A stretch of 64,000 bases of DNA from Neurospora crassa OR74A (lineage: Eukaryota > Ascomycota > Sordariomycetes > Sordariales > Sordariaceae): positions 1,736,001-1,800,000 of the forward strand of contig NC_026503.1 in assembly GCF_000182925.2 (NCBI RefSeq). Reading direction: 5' to 3'. This document shows, in pieces, positions 33,285 through 47,111 of this stretch. The translations under genes and the position numbers were made by a program. The notes below the pieces were generated by a model that was given only the letters and a program-made list of their open reading frames with translations, did not search any database and was not told where the DNA came from. How positions within the stretch are numbered: position 1 is the first letter of the stretch; each line of letters starts with the position of its first letter.

Positions 33285-35300
33285 ATGTTCGCCTCGACGC
33301 GGCAGTGGTTCAAGCGCAATCGCACGCCCTTGGCCATCGGTGCTGGTGTTGTCGGCGCCGGCTACGTCGCGACCCAATATGTCCTGACCAAGCTCACCAA
33401 TGCGCGCGAGCGCATGAGCAGCGATCGCATAGCCAAGGAGAAGTGCGCCCAGCCACCAAAAGACCCAGACAGACAGAATGTCCTTGACGTCGCCGGCTAA
33501 CCCCTGAACCCCCTATCGACAGTTTGCGACGCCGCTTCGAACAGAACCAGGAGGACTGCACCTTTACCGTCCTCGCCCTCCTACCTACCGCGACAACCAA
33601 CATCCTCGAGGCCCTCAATACCGAGAGAATCACATACGAGATCCAGCAGATGAAGAGCCCAGCCAACAGGAAGAAGAGCATCAGCTCCCTCGCCCCAACC
33701 ATATCCGAGGTCGGCACCATGGACGACGATGGCCGTAGTATGATGAGCGGATTCAGTGTGCAGAGCGACGGTGGCGCATATCCCAGCTTCCTGGCCCCGG
33801 GACCTCTACCATCGGTCGCAGAGGGCGAGTCGGCCGGCGGCCATGTTCCCCAACAAGAGCCGCCCAAGAAGTCGCGAAAGACCAAGAGACAGCTCTGGGA
33901 TGACCTCAAGATTAGCTGTGAGCACGCTGGTCGTTCTCCATATTTCGCACTTGACCCAAACTAACACATACCATCACACAGCCATCACCCGTTCCTTCAC
34001 TTTGATTTACACTCTCGGTCTACTGACCATGCTCACACGGATCCAGCTCAACCTCCTGGGCCGTCGCAGCTACCTCTCCTCCGTCGTCTCCCTCGCCACC
34101 GGCTCCACGCGTGAGGGCGCCATTGCGCTCGAGAACAACGATGACGACGGCGATCTCGATGGGGAAGGCCAGGCCTACGGCTCCGATTTCGAAGTCAACC
34201 GCAAGTACCTCACCTTCTCCTGGTGGCTTCTCAACCGGGGCTGGGTAGACGTCATGCAGCGGGTCGAGTCCGCCGTCCGACAAGTCTTTGGCCCGCTCTC
34301 GCCTCGCGACACCATCACCTTTGACGCCTTCTCCAAGCTTACCCGCGAGGTGCGCACCATCATCGAAGGCTCTCCTGCCGGTCAGGCAGGCGGCGCAGCA
34401 GGAGCAACCACGCAATGGCTTCCCTTCCTCCTCCCGCCACAAAACATGGAAAACTTTGTCCTCCGCGAATCCGGCATCCTGCTAGAAGACGACGACTCAC
34501 AACAACTCTCCTCGCCGCCCAGCGCTACGCCCGGGGAGGGCGGCGGCGAGTCCACCATCTCCCTCCGCCGCCTCCTGGACGAGACCGCCGACCTGATCGA
34601 GTCCCCCGCCTTCTCCTCCGTGCTCAGCCAGCTTCTCGACGAAGGCTTCGCCGTCCTTCTCGACCGCAAACTCACCGTCGGCGCCTTTGAAGCGCACGCC
34701 CCTCCTCCCGCCGCCGTCCCGCCCGCCGTCACACTGACTCCCGAAGCCGCCGCAGCAGATGACGTGGTGACATCCACGACCCTCGTCGCCACTTCGGCCG
34801 ACCTCCACCACAACGCAACGCGCCAAAGTATCGACATGGAACGCCCCGTCACCCGCGCCGTCCTGCTTCCCAAGATCCTCTCCATCCTCACGCGCCAGGC
34901 CCACGCCATCGGCAACGGCATGCCCAACGAGTACCTCCAGGCGATGGAAGGGGTTAGGGACTTGGAAGGGTTTGCGGCGGTGGTGTACAGCAGTAATTGG
35001 CAGGCCGAGATTGCTAGTGAGGAGTATGCTGGTGTTCCTACTCCACCAACAGCAGCTGCTACAGCTGGTCCTAGTAGGGGCAGTAGGCGAGAAAGGACAG
35101 CAGCAGCAGCAGTAACAGCAGTAACAGTAGAAGAGTCAGGGGTGTTGGTGGAGTCACAGCCATTAGGTGCTGTGGAAGAGAGCCTGGTGGTTGTGGATCC
35201 TAGTCCTGATCCGACGGCGGGGTTTGATAGTGCGTGGGAGAGGGCCATGAGCGCGTCGCAGGCGGGGTCGAGGGGCCCGTCTTTTGAGGATAGGAGATAA
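33285..35300 (+). CDS. pex3: Peroxin-3 (PEX3), peroxisome membrane biogenesis
   Basis: PEX3 sits in the peroxisomal membrane and docks PEX19 with its membrane-protein cargo; loss abolishes peroxisomes (and Woronin bodies in filamentous fungi). Exons 33285-33442, 33523-33917 and 33982-35300 give 623 residues, with introns of 80 and 64 bp. The N-terminus has a basic WFKRNRTPL followed by a single membrane anchor (about residues 15-37, AIGAGVVGAGYVATQYV). Next is the family block LRRRFEQNQEDCTFTVLALL, a Ser-rich variable linker, and SFTLIYTLGLLTMLTRIQLN in exon 3. The splice joins restore KEN-LRRRF and KIS-SITRSF. An Ala/Thr/Val-rich low-complexity region and an acidic tail extend the C-terminus beyond the usual length. 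The start has an ideal GCCGCCATG context. A possible AATAAA signal lies near 35,527. Confidence 0.93.
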
Positions 35301-36209
35301 GTATTGGCCTAGTGTAATTGTTTATGTGTGAAAGGATCATTATGCATTGGATGTAAGGATTGGATGGACGATGAAGGGTGGGGGTTTTTTTTTTTTTGTA
35401 TGATGGGCAGCGGCGTATAGTGCAGAGGGAAAGGAGAGGAGTAGGATGGTGGGGCTAGATAATGGGGAGTTCATGTTATACTATTACTACTACTCCTACC
35501 AAGATATCATTATACATATTAGATGAAATAAAGAGGAAACACAGCGTCCCGAGGGTTGATACTGGCTGAGAAGCGGTTTGTCAATGTGGTATTAATTTGT
35601 TAGTATCGCTATGTTCGTTCTTTCATTACAGCAAGTATGTGGTATGCTTGTTTCGACATGTCTATCACGGCCATCCCACGCCGGTGCTCTCGACGGGTCA
35701 TCCCGTCTTTATATGTATATGCTCCTCCTCTTCATCTGGTCTCATGGCGAGGCCAGTTCCGCAAACGGCCAGGTCCATGGTTTGGTCCTCTTGTGTCTGC
35801 ATGAAAAATGGACACAAAACCCCTCTCTACTTATTCTGTTTTAGTGAGTCCAGGCTCTCGCTCGCGAATCGACAATGGTTTGGGCTCGGGCTCTTTCTCA
35901 TCCTTTCGCAAGAGGCCATAAGCCAGACTTTAACCAAGGTCTTGTCCCGGGGGAACCACATTGCATTGCCTTTGCTCCGTTATCGCTGGCCGCCGGCTTG
36001 ACCGCTATGTGTCGAACTCTTTCATCAGCCTTTTTTGTGTCTGCCAGGGGAGCAGAAAACTGAGCGAGTATGTTGATGGGGTTAGGTGGGCTCACGACGG
36101 TGGATGGAGTGTCGCTGGAAGAGGCCCAAACGCGAGGCGCAAACCGATTCGGGTGTTTGTGCTCATGTGCTGTACTGTAAATCTCAATCAGGGGCTGGAT
36201 GAAGAGGTC
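35301..36209. other. Convergent 3' regions of PEX3 and BET5
   Basis: About 0.9 kb between two convergent stops. A poly-T run (35,389-35,398) and an AATAAA near 35,527 are probable 3'-end elements of PEX3. No other gene is seen. Confidence 0.55.
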
Positions 36210-36936
36210 TCACATTAAACCAGTGATAAACTGGTTTAGGCCCAGCTCGAATAGCTCGTTCCTGACGCCGGCGCCGCCTTTGTGTTCGACGGGTGCGAGA
36301 GGGTTCTTGACCACTGTTTTTTTCGTGGTTTATCATTAGCCCCTAATCCTATTCCCTTTCCTGATCTACCCACGGGAAAAGAGAGAGAGAGAGAGAGAGA
36401 GAGAGCCTCAACCAGACAGACTCACCATATTCACACCACAAATTGATGTATATCTGATGCATCACGTTCCGCATGCTCAGCGTCCCCGTGTCCGTCAGCA
36501 TGACAAAGCGTAGGTTGCTAGCCGTCTCGTAGTAGTGCAGTTTGTACTGGGCTGTCCTATAACTGATGAAGGCGTCGTCTTCGCCGCCCAGCTTGCGCAC
36601 CATGTTGCGCAGCGAGAACACGGTGCCGAAGATCAACTTGGCATCGTCCGAGGCTTTGTTGGCTGCGCTGACGGCCGAGCGTGAGCTGCGTAGCGTGTTG
36701 GGATTATGATGGTGAGGGTCGGAGGAGGCCACGGCGGCGCCGGTAGTGCTTGTCGAAATATCATGCTGTGGTTGTGCCCCCGGGGCAGGAGGGGGTGGGA
36801 GCCAGGTCTTGGAGTAGATGCATTCCGCTGTTCAGTAAGGTGTCAGAATGGGTTGTTTATTGATGTATGGAGAAGATCAATTGGGGGAACAAGGCTTACT
36901 ATGCCGGTCGAAGATGTAAAAGGAGTAGATGACCAT
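36210..36936 (-). CDS. bet5: TRAPP complex subunit BET5/TRAPPC1
   Basis: BET5 (TRAPPC1) is a small longin-fold subunit of the TRAPP tethering complex, part of the exchange factor for Ypt1/Rab1 in ER-to-Golgi traffic. Exons on the minus strand are 36936-36900, 36827-36426 and 36313-36210, giving 180 residues; introns are 72 and 112 bp. The short first exon encodes MVIYSFYIFDRH, matching the family start. Exon 2 has AKLIFGTVFSLRNMVRKL, then YKLHYYETASNLRFVMLTDT and MRNVMHQIYINLWCEY. Exon 3 starts VVKNPLAP and ends in LNQFITGLM. A Pro/Ser/His-rich loop of roughly 45 residues between the first strands makes it longer than animal TRAPPC1, as in other fungi. The long intron contains a perfect pyrimidine repeat. 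The gene would be missed by a simple ORF search because exons 1 and 3 are tiny. Confidence 0.92.
36381..36405. repeat. GA dinucleotide repeat in a BET5 intron
   Basis: 25 bases of perfect GA on the + strand, that is CT on the transcribed strand of BET5, near the 5' part of its second intron. Confidence 0.95.
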
Positions 36937-38274
36937 GGTTGGCGTTGTAGCTTCGAGTCGGGGCGCCTTATAGCTTCGCTTTGCGAATTTGGAGGGGGAA
37001 GGGCAATTGGTATTGCGCAGCGCACAGGGCGGGAACGGCGGATCGATGTCAAGCGAGAAGACACGGTGAAAGCGCTGCGTAGACGGCCTGCCTGGTGAAG
37101 CGAGGGTCGGGAAGAGATGATGTTGGGACAAGACCTCAGCTAGGTATGCTCGGACGACGAACGGTTGGTTGCGATTGCGACAGTTGCGATGATTGAATGC
37201 GGAGGGGATCCCTGCCCTGCCCTGCCCCGGTGTCCGTCCGTTGAGAATGGTGGTTGTCGCGCAATCGGTCAGTGTCGGCAGCGGGAGTCGTTCGCCCGGG
37301 CGTCTCAAGTATGCTGCCACGGCGGCATGTGGGGTGCGGGTGCGCTACGGCTGCGCTAGACCAACAGTGGAAATGCCACCAAGCTGTATACCTATTTCGT
37401 CCCAACTCCCAAATAGTACACTACAGATGATCGATATCATGTTCTTGGCCATTCGCCGCAAGCCCAGGCTTGTCACAGATCCAATCGAAGTTCATCCATG
37501 ACAGCGGAGGCCAACGGGCAGCTTTCATGGCAGGCGAAAGGAACCTGCAAGTTAGAAGTAGAAGTGCTGTACGTCTACAGTTGCCGTAGCGAAGCCCTGT
37601 GAAATATTTACTTTGGGTTGTTTTGACCAAGGTAGTTGACATCATGATGGAGGGGCAAAGATTACAATCCATAGAGGTACACATAGCTGGCCACTCTCTG
37701 GGGAAACCTGATGGGATGGGATGGGACTCAACCAGTCGACCCGACCTTCAGGGGTCCCGTCTCCCTTTGCCCACATTTAGGTAGGTAGGTTAGGTTGTGA
37801 CGGTTCCGCCTTTGTGTGAGCCCTGGGCGTTCCTGGCCGGATGAGGCATTGGATCCCCATCCATCCACCAACCCATGGCTGAAAGAAACTGAAACGTGAC
37901 GAGTTTATCGTATTGCCGAGGCCAAGGAAAGTCCAAATCCTGCTACTCTCGCCTAGAGGTACAGGGACAGCCGAGCCTCATTAGACCTGGAGTCTAGGCG
38001 GGAATTGCAACATAACATCGTCATCTCTGAACTCAGGTTGCCTCGTTTCCGAGAGAACCCCCGCACTAACTAGCTACGTCTAGGGAGCTGTTACATAGCT
38101 CCCACCGGCGCCAAAGCACCACCAAAAAAGGGCCACTGTTCACGGCTCTTCCCGCTCAACATCTGTCGAACCATCCGTCATAGCTGAAGGAAGCATTTGA
38201 CCTTTGATACGTACTAGAGTACACCTGCATTTGCATCTCGTGTAAAGAGAGCTATCTGATCAATCAAGACGGAA
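36937..38274. promoter_or_regulatory. Divergent region, BET5 and the CaMKK-like kinase
   Basis: About 1.3 kb between divergent start codons, so it carries both promoters. CCTGCCCTGCC and GTAGGTAGGTTAGG words occur at about 37,212 and 37,780. No RNA gene or extra coding region is convincing. Confidence 0.5.
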
Positions 38275-40871
38275 ATGTCTAGTCAACACTCTCCCGGAAC
38301 CCCTGATCCTCACGGCCCTACAACAACAACAACAACAACAACCTTCTCGCTACCACTCCGCCCACGCCTTGCCGGCGCCCAAAGCACAATGGCCGTCCGT
38401 CTTGAACCAGAGCACCAACAGACCACATCTCTCCCTCTGCTCTCACCGGGCATCTCAGTCCAGTTCCATGGCGACCCTACCGACCATGGCAGGCCGAGAC
38501 CGGCAACGCCTCCTCACACTCATTCGGCCCCTCCCCAAATGCAACCATATCCGAGTCCACTGAGACATCACAAGAGAACCCCGTCCTTCCACAGAGAAGT
38601 CAAGGAAACCCTCAATGCGAGATCCGAGTACCTGGACGACGATGTCGACGGCTGTTCCCGCCAACGCATCAACCAGTATCTGATCAAGGACGAGATAGGC
38701 CATGGCTCTTACGGCGCCGTACGTCTGGCCACCGACCAGTTCGGCAAGGAGTATGCCATCAAGCAGTTCTCCAAGGCTCAGCTCAGAAGGCGCGCTCAGT
38801 CCAACATCCTACGCCATGCACCAAGAGGTCCGCGGAACCAGTCCATCTCTCGCTTTTCAGAGCAGAGGCTTAAAGAGGCCAAGGATGCCCTCTTTCTCAT
38901 TCGGGAGGAGATCGCCATCATGAAGAAGCTGAACCATCCCAACCTGGTCCAGCTGTATGAGGTGTTGGACGATCCCGAGGATGATTCACTCTACATGGTT
39001 CTGGAAATGTGCAAAAAGGGCGTGGTCATGAAGATGGGCATTCATGGTTCGGTTGAGCCTTTGCCCGAGGAACAATGCCGGTTTTGGTTTCGTGATCTCA
39101 TTCTGGGCATAGAGTATCGTAAGTCCTCTGTCTAGTATCTTGTCACCATAACGCCTTGGCTTACATTCATGTCAATAGTACACTCGCAAGGAGTGATCCA
39201 CCGCGATATCAAGCCGGACAACCTGCTCCTTACCGAAGACGATGTCCTCAAGATCGTCGACTTTGGAGTCTCCGAAATCTTCCAAAAGACAGATGAGATG
39301 AAGACCGCCAAGCCTGCAGGCTCACCAGCTTTCTTGCCCCCTGAGTTGTGCGCAAAGCATGGTGATGTCTCGGGCAGGGCAGCCGATATCTGGTCCATGG
39401 GTGTTACCCTTTATTGTCTGCGCTACGGCAAGCTTCCCTTCGCACATGATAACCAGCTGGAAATGTGGGAAGCCATCAAGACCGAGGAGCCTCAGTTTCC
39501 ACCTGACGAGAAACCCGAGTTTCTTGACTTGATGCATAAGATCCTGGAGAAGGACCCGGCCAAAAGGATTACCATGCATGAGCTCAGGGTGAGTGACCTC
39601 GTTAACCGAAGCATCAGGTACAGTTGACTGACAAAATCACAGGAGCATCCTTGGGTCACCAAGAACGGCCAGGATCCGTTGCTGAGCGAAGAAGAGAATT
39701 GCTCCGAGCCAATCGAAGTACCCAACGCTCTCGAAGTCAACCATGCCGTTACCCGGAGAATGAGCCATCTGTTCTGTGTGGTAAGTGAAATCTTGTTACT
39801 TACGTATCCCTTATCTCTAACAAAGTCCAGATGAGAGCAATCTCGAAATTTAAGAGCCTCCTCAACCGCAACGGAGCTACGTCCAAATTACAGACCCCAA
39901 CCCTCCAAGTCCAACCTGGCAAAAACAAGCCACCAACAGCGGACATCAACTTTTCCAACACCAACTCCAAGGACTCTCAAAATGAGGAATCCACAGCCGA
40001 ATTCGCCAGCCGTATCCTTGAAGAGCGTCGTCGATTCTTCAATCCCACCGGTTCTCGCACCTTTGGTAACGACCGAGCCTTACGCGGGCAGTACAACCTC
40101 AGCGGTCCTTTCCATCCCCTCGCCACCGGAAACCCTTCTCCTTCTTTTACACAACCGTCGTCCACCACCACCACCACCACCGCCACCTCATCCTCTTCCA
40201 CCATTACTTTAACCGACACCACGACCATCTCAGCGGGTCCAGAGACTTCCGAACAACAACAAGAGCAGCAGCAGCAGCAGCAGCAGAATGAACAGCAACA
40301 AAACCAGCAGCCCCAACCACCGCCCCATCTTGGCATCGGCGTAGGCGGTGACGACACAAGCTTCGCCATCAACCCCTCCGACCTCCCGCCCGCCGACCAC
40401 GTGTCTGAGTCGCCCACCATGGTCGACTTCAACATCTATGATAACGCATTCGAAGCCGAGATTGAGCGGATCAAGCGGTCCGCTAGCATTAGTTCTAGTG
40501 GCGGCCGTCGTAGGAATAGTAAGGCTAATGAACGAAGAGGGACGGGCACAGGCACGGGAACAACGTTTTATCACACGCGGTTGAATAAGAAGAAGCATGA
40601 TACTGCTATCTTGGGGAGTGATGGCCAAGAAGAGGTGGGGGAGCAGGGGCAGAGGTTGTGGTCTGGGACGGGAAAGGGGGATGATGATAACGTGGATGGA
40701 GCTGGGGATACGCCGAGGAGTTTGTGGCAGCCGCGAGGGGAGGCGGGAAAAGAGGGGACAAGTGGATTTGCGGATGTGGTAGCTAAAGCTATGGAAGGGA
40801 TGAAGGAGTTGGCGGTTGGGGGTGGCGAGCTGGAGGGAGAAGGGAAGGACGGGGAGGGTGGTGGACAATAG
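38275..40871 (+). CDS. CaMKK/Ssp1-like serine/threonine kinase
   Basis: A protein kinase of the calmodulin-dependent-kinase-kinase family (fission yeast Ssp1; budding yeast Sak1/Tos3), which phosphorylates the activation loop of AMPK/Snf1-type kinases. Exons 38275-39118, 39179-39588, 39643-39780 and 39831-40871 give 810 residues; the introns are 50-60 bp. The kinase domain runs from about 133 to 435: glycine loop IGHGSYGAVR, Lys in YAIKQFSK, an Arg-rich insert (RRRAQSNILRHAPRGP) like the CaMKK RP insert, HRDIKPDNLLL, DFGVSEIF, and GSPAFLPPEL. Exon 1 to 2 splicing restores EYLHSQGVIHRD. The N-terminus has a Thr run from an ACA repeat. The long C-terminus has Thr and Gln homopolymers and a Gly/Glu-rich tail; a calmodulin site may lie just after the kinase (MRAISKFKSLL) but was not proven. 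Confidence 0.92.
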
Positions 40872-43410
40872 TTGAAGGGGGAGGCAACAAGGAAAACTGC
40901 GTGTGTGAGCAATGAAATGCTCTATGGAGGCCTCTGATTGGGCGGCGCAGTGATTACTCATTCTGGTATAATTGACCTCAAGTCCGGAGATCATCTAGTA
41001 CCTGGGCGGTTTTGTTTAGAATTGGCTATGTATTCCTACCTTTGGGCTATTAGAAACACGTCACCAAATGTTGCTCTTTGGGAGTCAACGAAAGTGCGAG
41101 TATATATACCTAGTTCTATCTTGCAATATCTGAATAGGACATCTGGGTTGTTTTCATCAGTCGTATCTCTCAAACCTCAATTCTCTTTACTTCTCTCCTC
41201 ACTTTTCCTTGTATTAGTTTAGTTCATTGGGACATCTTCTCCAGACACGGGTATGTTCGACATTGAGGTTTCTTGGAAAATATATATGTCATGAGCGTCC
41301 TTGTGAAGAAAGGTACGCTGAAAAATGCTATATACGTCCAGCCAAAGCTGCCCTGCCTGACCAGGTACCAAAGTCTCTAATCGAACTTGTATACAAGTAA
41401 GCTCGGCAAGCCTCCACATTCAGTAACCCGACTGGAGCCGAATTTGATAGATCGTCTACCTCCAGGCCAGGCCAGCTGAAATAATGGGAATGAAAGCTGG
41501 TAGGTGGTTAGGGGCGGTTACTGATTGGCACTTTTGTTTATTGGGATTTGATGTTCTCTTTCATCCGGTCGCCAGTCGTGAGTCCTGAGATGGATATCGG
41601 ATGGTGGTCTGCTGGTCTGGTGAGTATCTACTTTCTTGAAGGTTTAGTAGGAATACTAGAGATAGGTAGATGATATGATTAGATACTTTTGTAGTGGTAG
41701 GTGAGTTTATGTTGAAGCGATTCTAGCTAGACGGTGTAGGGATCAAGCCATGGGTTTTTGAGACCTTTGAAAATATTTTCTTTTTCTACTTCGTATTTTC
41801 TTAGCTCGTGTTTTTACACTCTTTTGCCTGTCGAGAAATACTTACTTTGAGGTGAGTTTTCATCTCAAGTCCTTGGACTCTGCATCAGCGTAACTAACTA
41901 ATTCACTGGCGTGAAGTGAATGCCTACCATATGTAGTTACCTCCAGTCAATGCAGTGTGTAGGACAACCTAGTGAGGACAAGCGAGACTTCAAGTTCAAG
42001 TTCATCCACTCCTTCCTTCTATCCCCTTTTCAGTTTCCCATGTTCCCCCGCACGACTTTAAGGTTACTGCTTCCCTCCTTATTGATATCTCACGAGAAGT
42101 TCCATCTCTGTACACACATCGATATTACCGAATATTCTGCCGACTGGGTGTTCGCTCGTGTGTAACGCACCTATCTTTTGGGTGCAGTGCAGGAGTTAGG
42201 TTCTTGCCCCCTCGCTCTAACCCCCTCCCTCCTCAACTGCTCGTTCGATCTCTCTCTCGGTTGGCGCACCCGAAACATTAACCATGTTCCCACCAATCAT
42301 TCAGTCAGTCACTTGACCTCCAAGTGTATTAATGATGCCGATTTTTTGTGCTGTCTTTGCCCTTTGATAAGTCTTTCTTCGATAGTTCGCCCGCTGTTTT
42401 ATTAATTGTTACACCCGTCATGTTGAAGTCGATAGTGCTGGTACGCATAGCTACCTCCAAAATAGTTGGGGGGTTCATAAGAAACTAGGTAGTGTTGAAG
42501 GCAAGAATCAGGTAAGGGTTGAGATACGTAAGCCATTGCTGTGTGGTCTATCTATCAAGTCCGAGTTCAAAGCTGCTAGAACAGCTGGGCGTCAAAGTGA
42601 TTGTAATTCTTTCTTTCGAGAGGGTATAAGATGTATTTTGACACAGTAAACCACACCTTGTGCGAGGTCGAGAGACTTGAAGACACTGAAAAGCCCCAAG
42701 GGACCTTAGGATGGCCTTTTAAGTTGAGGCTGGTAAATAGGTAGTGTAGGTAACCATCCGCAAGGCAAGGAGGGTAATAACGGTATGAAGCGACACACTC
42801 CATCCTACCTTATCCTTTTCTTCACCGCTGCTTCCAATGTACATGGATGACACATTTACCTATTAGGGGAGGTTCCTTCCCCAAAAGACTCTGCCGAGGC
42901 TGCCAACCATGGATGATAAAAGTACTATACTACGCCGGAACGCTTTACGACCGTGTACTCAGCTTCTCCTTATCCCATGCAACTACTAGGTCTCCGGTTC
43001 CAAAGAAGATCCCAGCAGGAGTGGCTAATGCACACTCGCGTGATCGGTTGCGTTATGTATGTGCATGGCGTTTCCCATGTGGAATGTGAACATCGTATGC
43101 GTGCATACAAGGCAATGAATGGACCCCAATATCACTTCGAATATGCTTGCATTCTCTTTTATAAGCATAGGAACCTTTGTGCTATTTATTCTCGCGAAAA
43201 GGGCGAGTGATTGACATCGTTCAGTCTGCTCGGCGATAGAGAGAGGGGTTGTATCACGTTCACAGGCAAAAAGGAGCGGGGGGTGGTATTATTGTTAGCA
43301 AAGGTCAGACTGTTCTGTGTGGTTTACGTTGATGATAGCAAAGCGACAGAGAGACCATGAAGATGAAGGCCAACCAGACATTGAATCGTTTGCGCCGAGG
43401 GGAGTGTTGA

Positions 43411-43449
43411 ATTTTTTTTTTAATTTTTTTTTTTTTTTTTAATTTTTTT
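43411..43449. repeat. T-rich homopolymer cluster
   Basis: Three T runs split by AA, about 39 bases in total, in intergenic DNA. Confidence 0.85.
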
Positions 43450-46400
43450 CGCAACAGGACTTCTGCGGTTTAGTGCGCCCATACATGTAGGCAGGAGAGT
43501 GCACCGTTTGTGAGCTTTCGAGGCCGCAGCTGGGACAGAGATCAAATAAACGCTTCACAAGGCCCGAAGCCGTGAATGGAACCTGCGCGGCACATCCGTA
43601 GATGTATGTACTTTACATACCATTGACGTAACCAGAAAGAATGCCCAGACTACCAAGACGGCTACACTGCACTGCCGTGACACATGGGATCCCCGTTTCC
43701 TCCCGTTGTCCAAAGATAAAATAATCAAAAGGATCGAAGGTGTTCCGATAATGACGGAGGACAAGAAAAAAAAAAGGTCTCGAAACAACGGAGTTCAAAG
43801 GGAAGCCGTTGGAGGCCTCAACAAGAAAGGGTCCATTCAACTTGGCAAAAAAAAAAAAAAGGCTTGGAAATACATAGTAGGAGTTTCATGAGCAATACAA
43901 GCTTTTGCCAAGTCGGTGGCTGCAAATCTTGGAAGTCTTGGGTTGCGGTTACATATCGGATGGACGGTCGGGGTAAAAAAATATGAATCGGGAGCTGGGA
44001 TAGATGGGACGGCTTAGGAGGGTACGCTGAAAGGGTTCAAGACGAGATATGAAATACGGATGGAAAGATTCCCTTTGACAGCGTCTAAGGTGCACATGGG
44101 TAGGTAGTAGTGTAGTAGCCCAGTTCATACAATAAGCTAGGCAATGTCAGCGTTGCTGTTGATGACACCAGTCCTATGTTTTCCCAAGTTGTCATGTTCA
44201 ACAAATAATCAACACTGGGTAATCCTTGAACACCTGAGAAAATGGCGAGGGTAATATACATAGTATACTGACTGTGCTTACCTAGTGCTAGCGCAGATCC
44301 AGTCAGTGCATGTACATAGATGGGTGTCCACGGAAGCCTGCCAAGGACGGCAACCTACCTGGCGTCTGTTGCCGTGCCCCCATCATTCGCATAAACATGA
44401 CCCGTACGGAACATATCGGTAATTCAAACAATTTGTCCCCTTGTGCGTTATCGACGAAAGTAGTATAAATGATGACCAGAACATGTGCGTATCACCGCCA
44501 CGTGTGGAAGTGTTTCGTTGTGACAAGGGAAGAAGAGCAGCGGCAGCAGAAGGCTTGGTGCAGTGGTATTGCCGGTACCACCGGTACTGTCAAAGTCATG
44601 CCCCGAACCGAATGGCAGTTTAGCGTCTCAATTCCGAAATGACAAGCAAGGGGTCTTCTTCCCCTCCATGAGCAATCACATACATAGTAGTGTGGTACTT
44701 ACCTTAGTGTAGAGGACTCAGTGCCCCTACCTGTTTTGTCGTTTTCTTCTTCCCCCCTCCTTACCCCACCATCTTCTACAACCAACGTTTGTCTATCGTT
44801 CCCAGCACATGTGTTGCCCACACTGCCTGAGTGTGTTTGATCGTCAAGATCGTCGAAAATCTGTCGTGAGCACAGTACCACCAAGAAATTTTCTGGGCCC
44901 TACGCTCATGTCGATCAAGGCGGTCTTCGCGGTAGCTTTTTGCTAAGAGATATACATAGGGATGCATGTTGCGTGAGCTGAGACGATGTCGAGCCCTGCA
45001 AGACACTCTCCACATACCCTACCTACCTGGCGTTGAGACATGCGGCACAGGCGCTGATAGGCAATGGACTGTTTTGTCTGTCTACAGGTTGTGACTTGTG
45101 ACACCTGTCAGCGTGGATGGGAACTGTGTACGTGATGAGATCACCTACCTTATCAACAAGAGCGTTCCAGGAATAATCCGATGACTTGATTCCCTGAGTA
45201 CCTTGAGGACGGCGGCGGATTTTTTGGTGAACATCAAAGGGCCAAATGGGAGGTATGCACTTCCAGGTGCTCCAAGAGTTTCGAGTTGCGAGCATAGACA
45301 AAGGCGTCATGATGGGTGTCCGTTCTACCTTCTTGGTACCCATCTTCGTAAAAGATGCGGCTCTGGCTGAGTACCCAACCCAAACAACCCAATCCTGCGG
45401 TCCGGCTACCTGGCAACCAAGAAGTCTTGGTACGTGATTTAGAAACCTTGGCAGCAGTTTTCCAGCCTTTTCAAAGGTGAGGTAAGAGGGCTTGACGCAG
45501 TAATCCATAATCGGGTCTTCTCGTACATGGTGGCTTTGGCACACCGCTACGGGGGCGTCACTTTTTCCTTTCGGCTGCTGCAGGGTCAGAAGAGAGAGAA
45601 AGAGAAAAAAAGGTCGTGAGGAATGAAGAAAAGGAGGCTCTCAAGCACCCTGTTCACTCACTGTGTCTATACCTCTGCAAACTGTGTATCATCCTGCGAG
45701 AAACGGTTACATACATACATCTGATGCCGAGAACCTGCCGTGAGTCCCTAGTGTACATGAGTGCACTATACCGTATCTGAAAAAGCCACAAAGCGGAATG
45801 GGGTTCTTTGAATAGGAAACATGCCGTGGTTCGTGAAAGGAAAAGCTGGTGTGTATAACTCGGGTGCATGACTGCTGCGGTATCCCTCGGTTGTAGACAT
45901 GTATCTTTACTTTTGCTGGAATGACAGAGAAGAGGCCAGAAAGCTTTAGCGATAGCTCCTAGTGTAGTGTAGAGCTCCCCAGCTGCCACATAACGTATCC
46001 CCCCGAGGATAAATCACGTAAGGTATCGTCCTCGGCTGGTAGGTTGACGAAGGCTGACATGTAAAGGTGAATGTTTGCCGAAAGAGACTGCAGCGGCGCA
46101 ACCCCGCAGGCCAATGCAGGTTGCAGCGCCAGTTCATCAGCTCAGGGACAGGCCTGATGAGCGACCAATAGTGGGCACAGATATGAGGTTATGAGAAGCT
46201 GCTGATGAGAGAGAATACGGATTGGTGACAGGAAATAATACCTACATAGCAGGCGGCATGTATGTGTAGTGGGAGAGGGACTACAGTGATGCGGCGAGAG
46301 GGGCTTGGGGCAAAAGCCGGATACTTGCCTAGTGACAAGGGAGGCCGCAGGACGTTGAGACCACGATTTGATAGGTATGTGGAATGAGACGAGGTGAAAA

Positions 46401-47111
46401 TGCCTCATAGTATAATAACTGAGGAAGAGGTGATGTTATGTTGCTTACTTATCTTGCTGTCTCTAGGTAGCCAGCGCGCAATTCCATACAGACGTCTGAC
46501 ACGAAACTCCCGAGATGAAGTACCATGAAGATGGAGAACATGACTACCTAGGTAGGCATGGGGATTCTTTCAGCGAGTTGATATCCATTCACGACATGTC
46601 GGCTCGCTGATGCCATCTCTCTGGTGGGGAGGAAGAGGAAAAAAGGAAGTGAGGTGATGTTTCATCACGCCTGCGAGGCCCGCTAATCGGGAGAGCAAAA
46701 CCGAAACCCGGGTGCAGGCCGCGAGAAGACCACTTTGCTCCGTAAGTGGCCAGAAACCGCCAGATCGTCGGCCTTCTTCTTCTGGCGCTCGGGCATTATC
46801 ACAAGCCTGAAATGAGATTCGATCGGCCCCGCATCCGCCCACAACGGCTTCTACGGTAATGTCCCTTGTTGATGCAACTAATTCCGGCTGTATGAGGAAC
46901 AGGTCGAATTCTTACCTAGCATTGTTTGCATGAAGGGATTCCTCGCTTACATACAAGACTGGGAAGCCGGGCCGCTAAAATCGGTTGCATCTGATGGGTC
47001 GGTTCCTATGTGCTTGCAAAAAGGGGGGGGGGGGGCTTGCATTAACAGGGGACATTACTGTAAGTGTGGGATCAGCCAGTCGACTTGAAGGGCGAAGGGA
47101 AGGGGGCAACC

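Noticed and set aside
38275-40871. Calling this kinase an LKB1 or Elm1 orthologue
   Set aside because: The Arg-rich insert between the ATP-Lys and helix C and the DFGVSEIF loop fit the CaMKK/Ssp1 group better; no LKB1-specific feature is visible.
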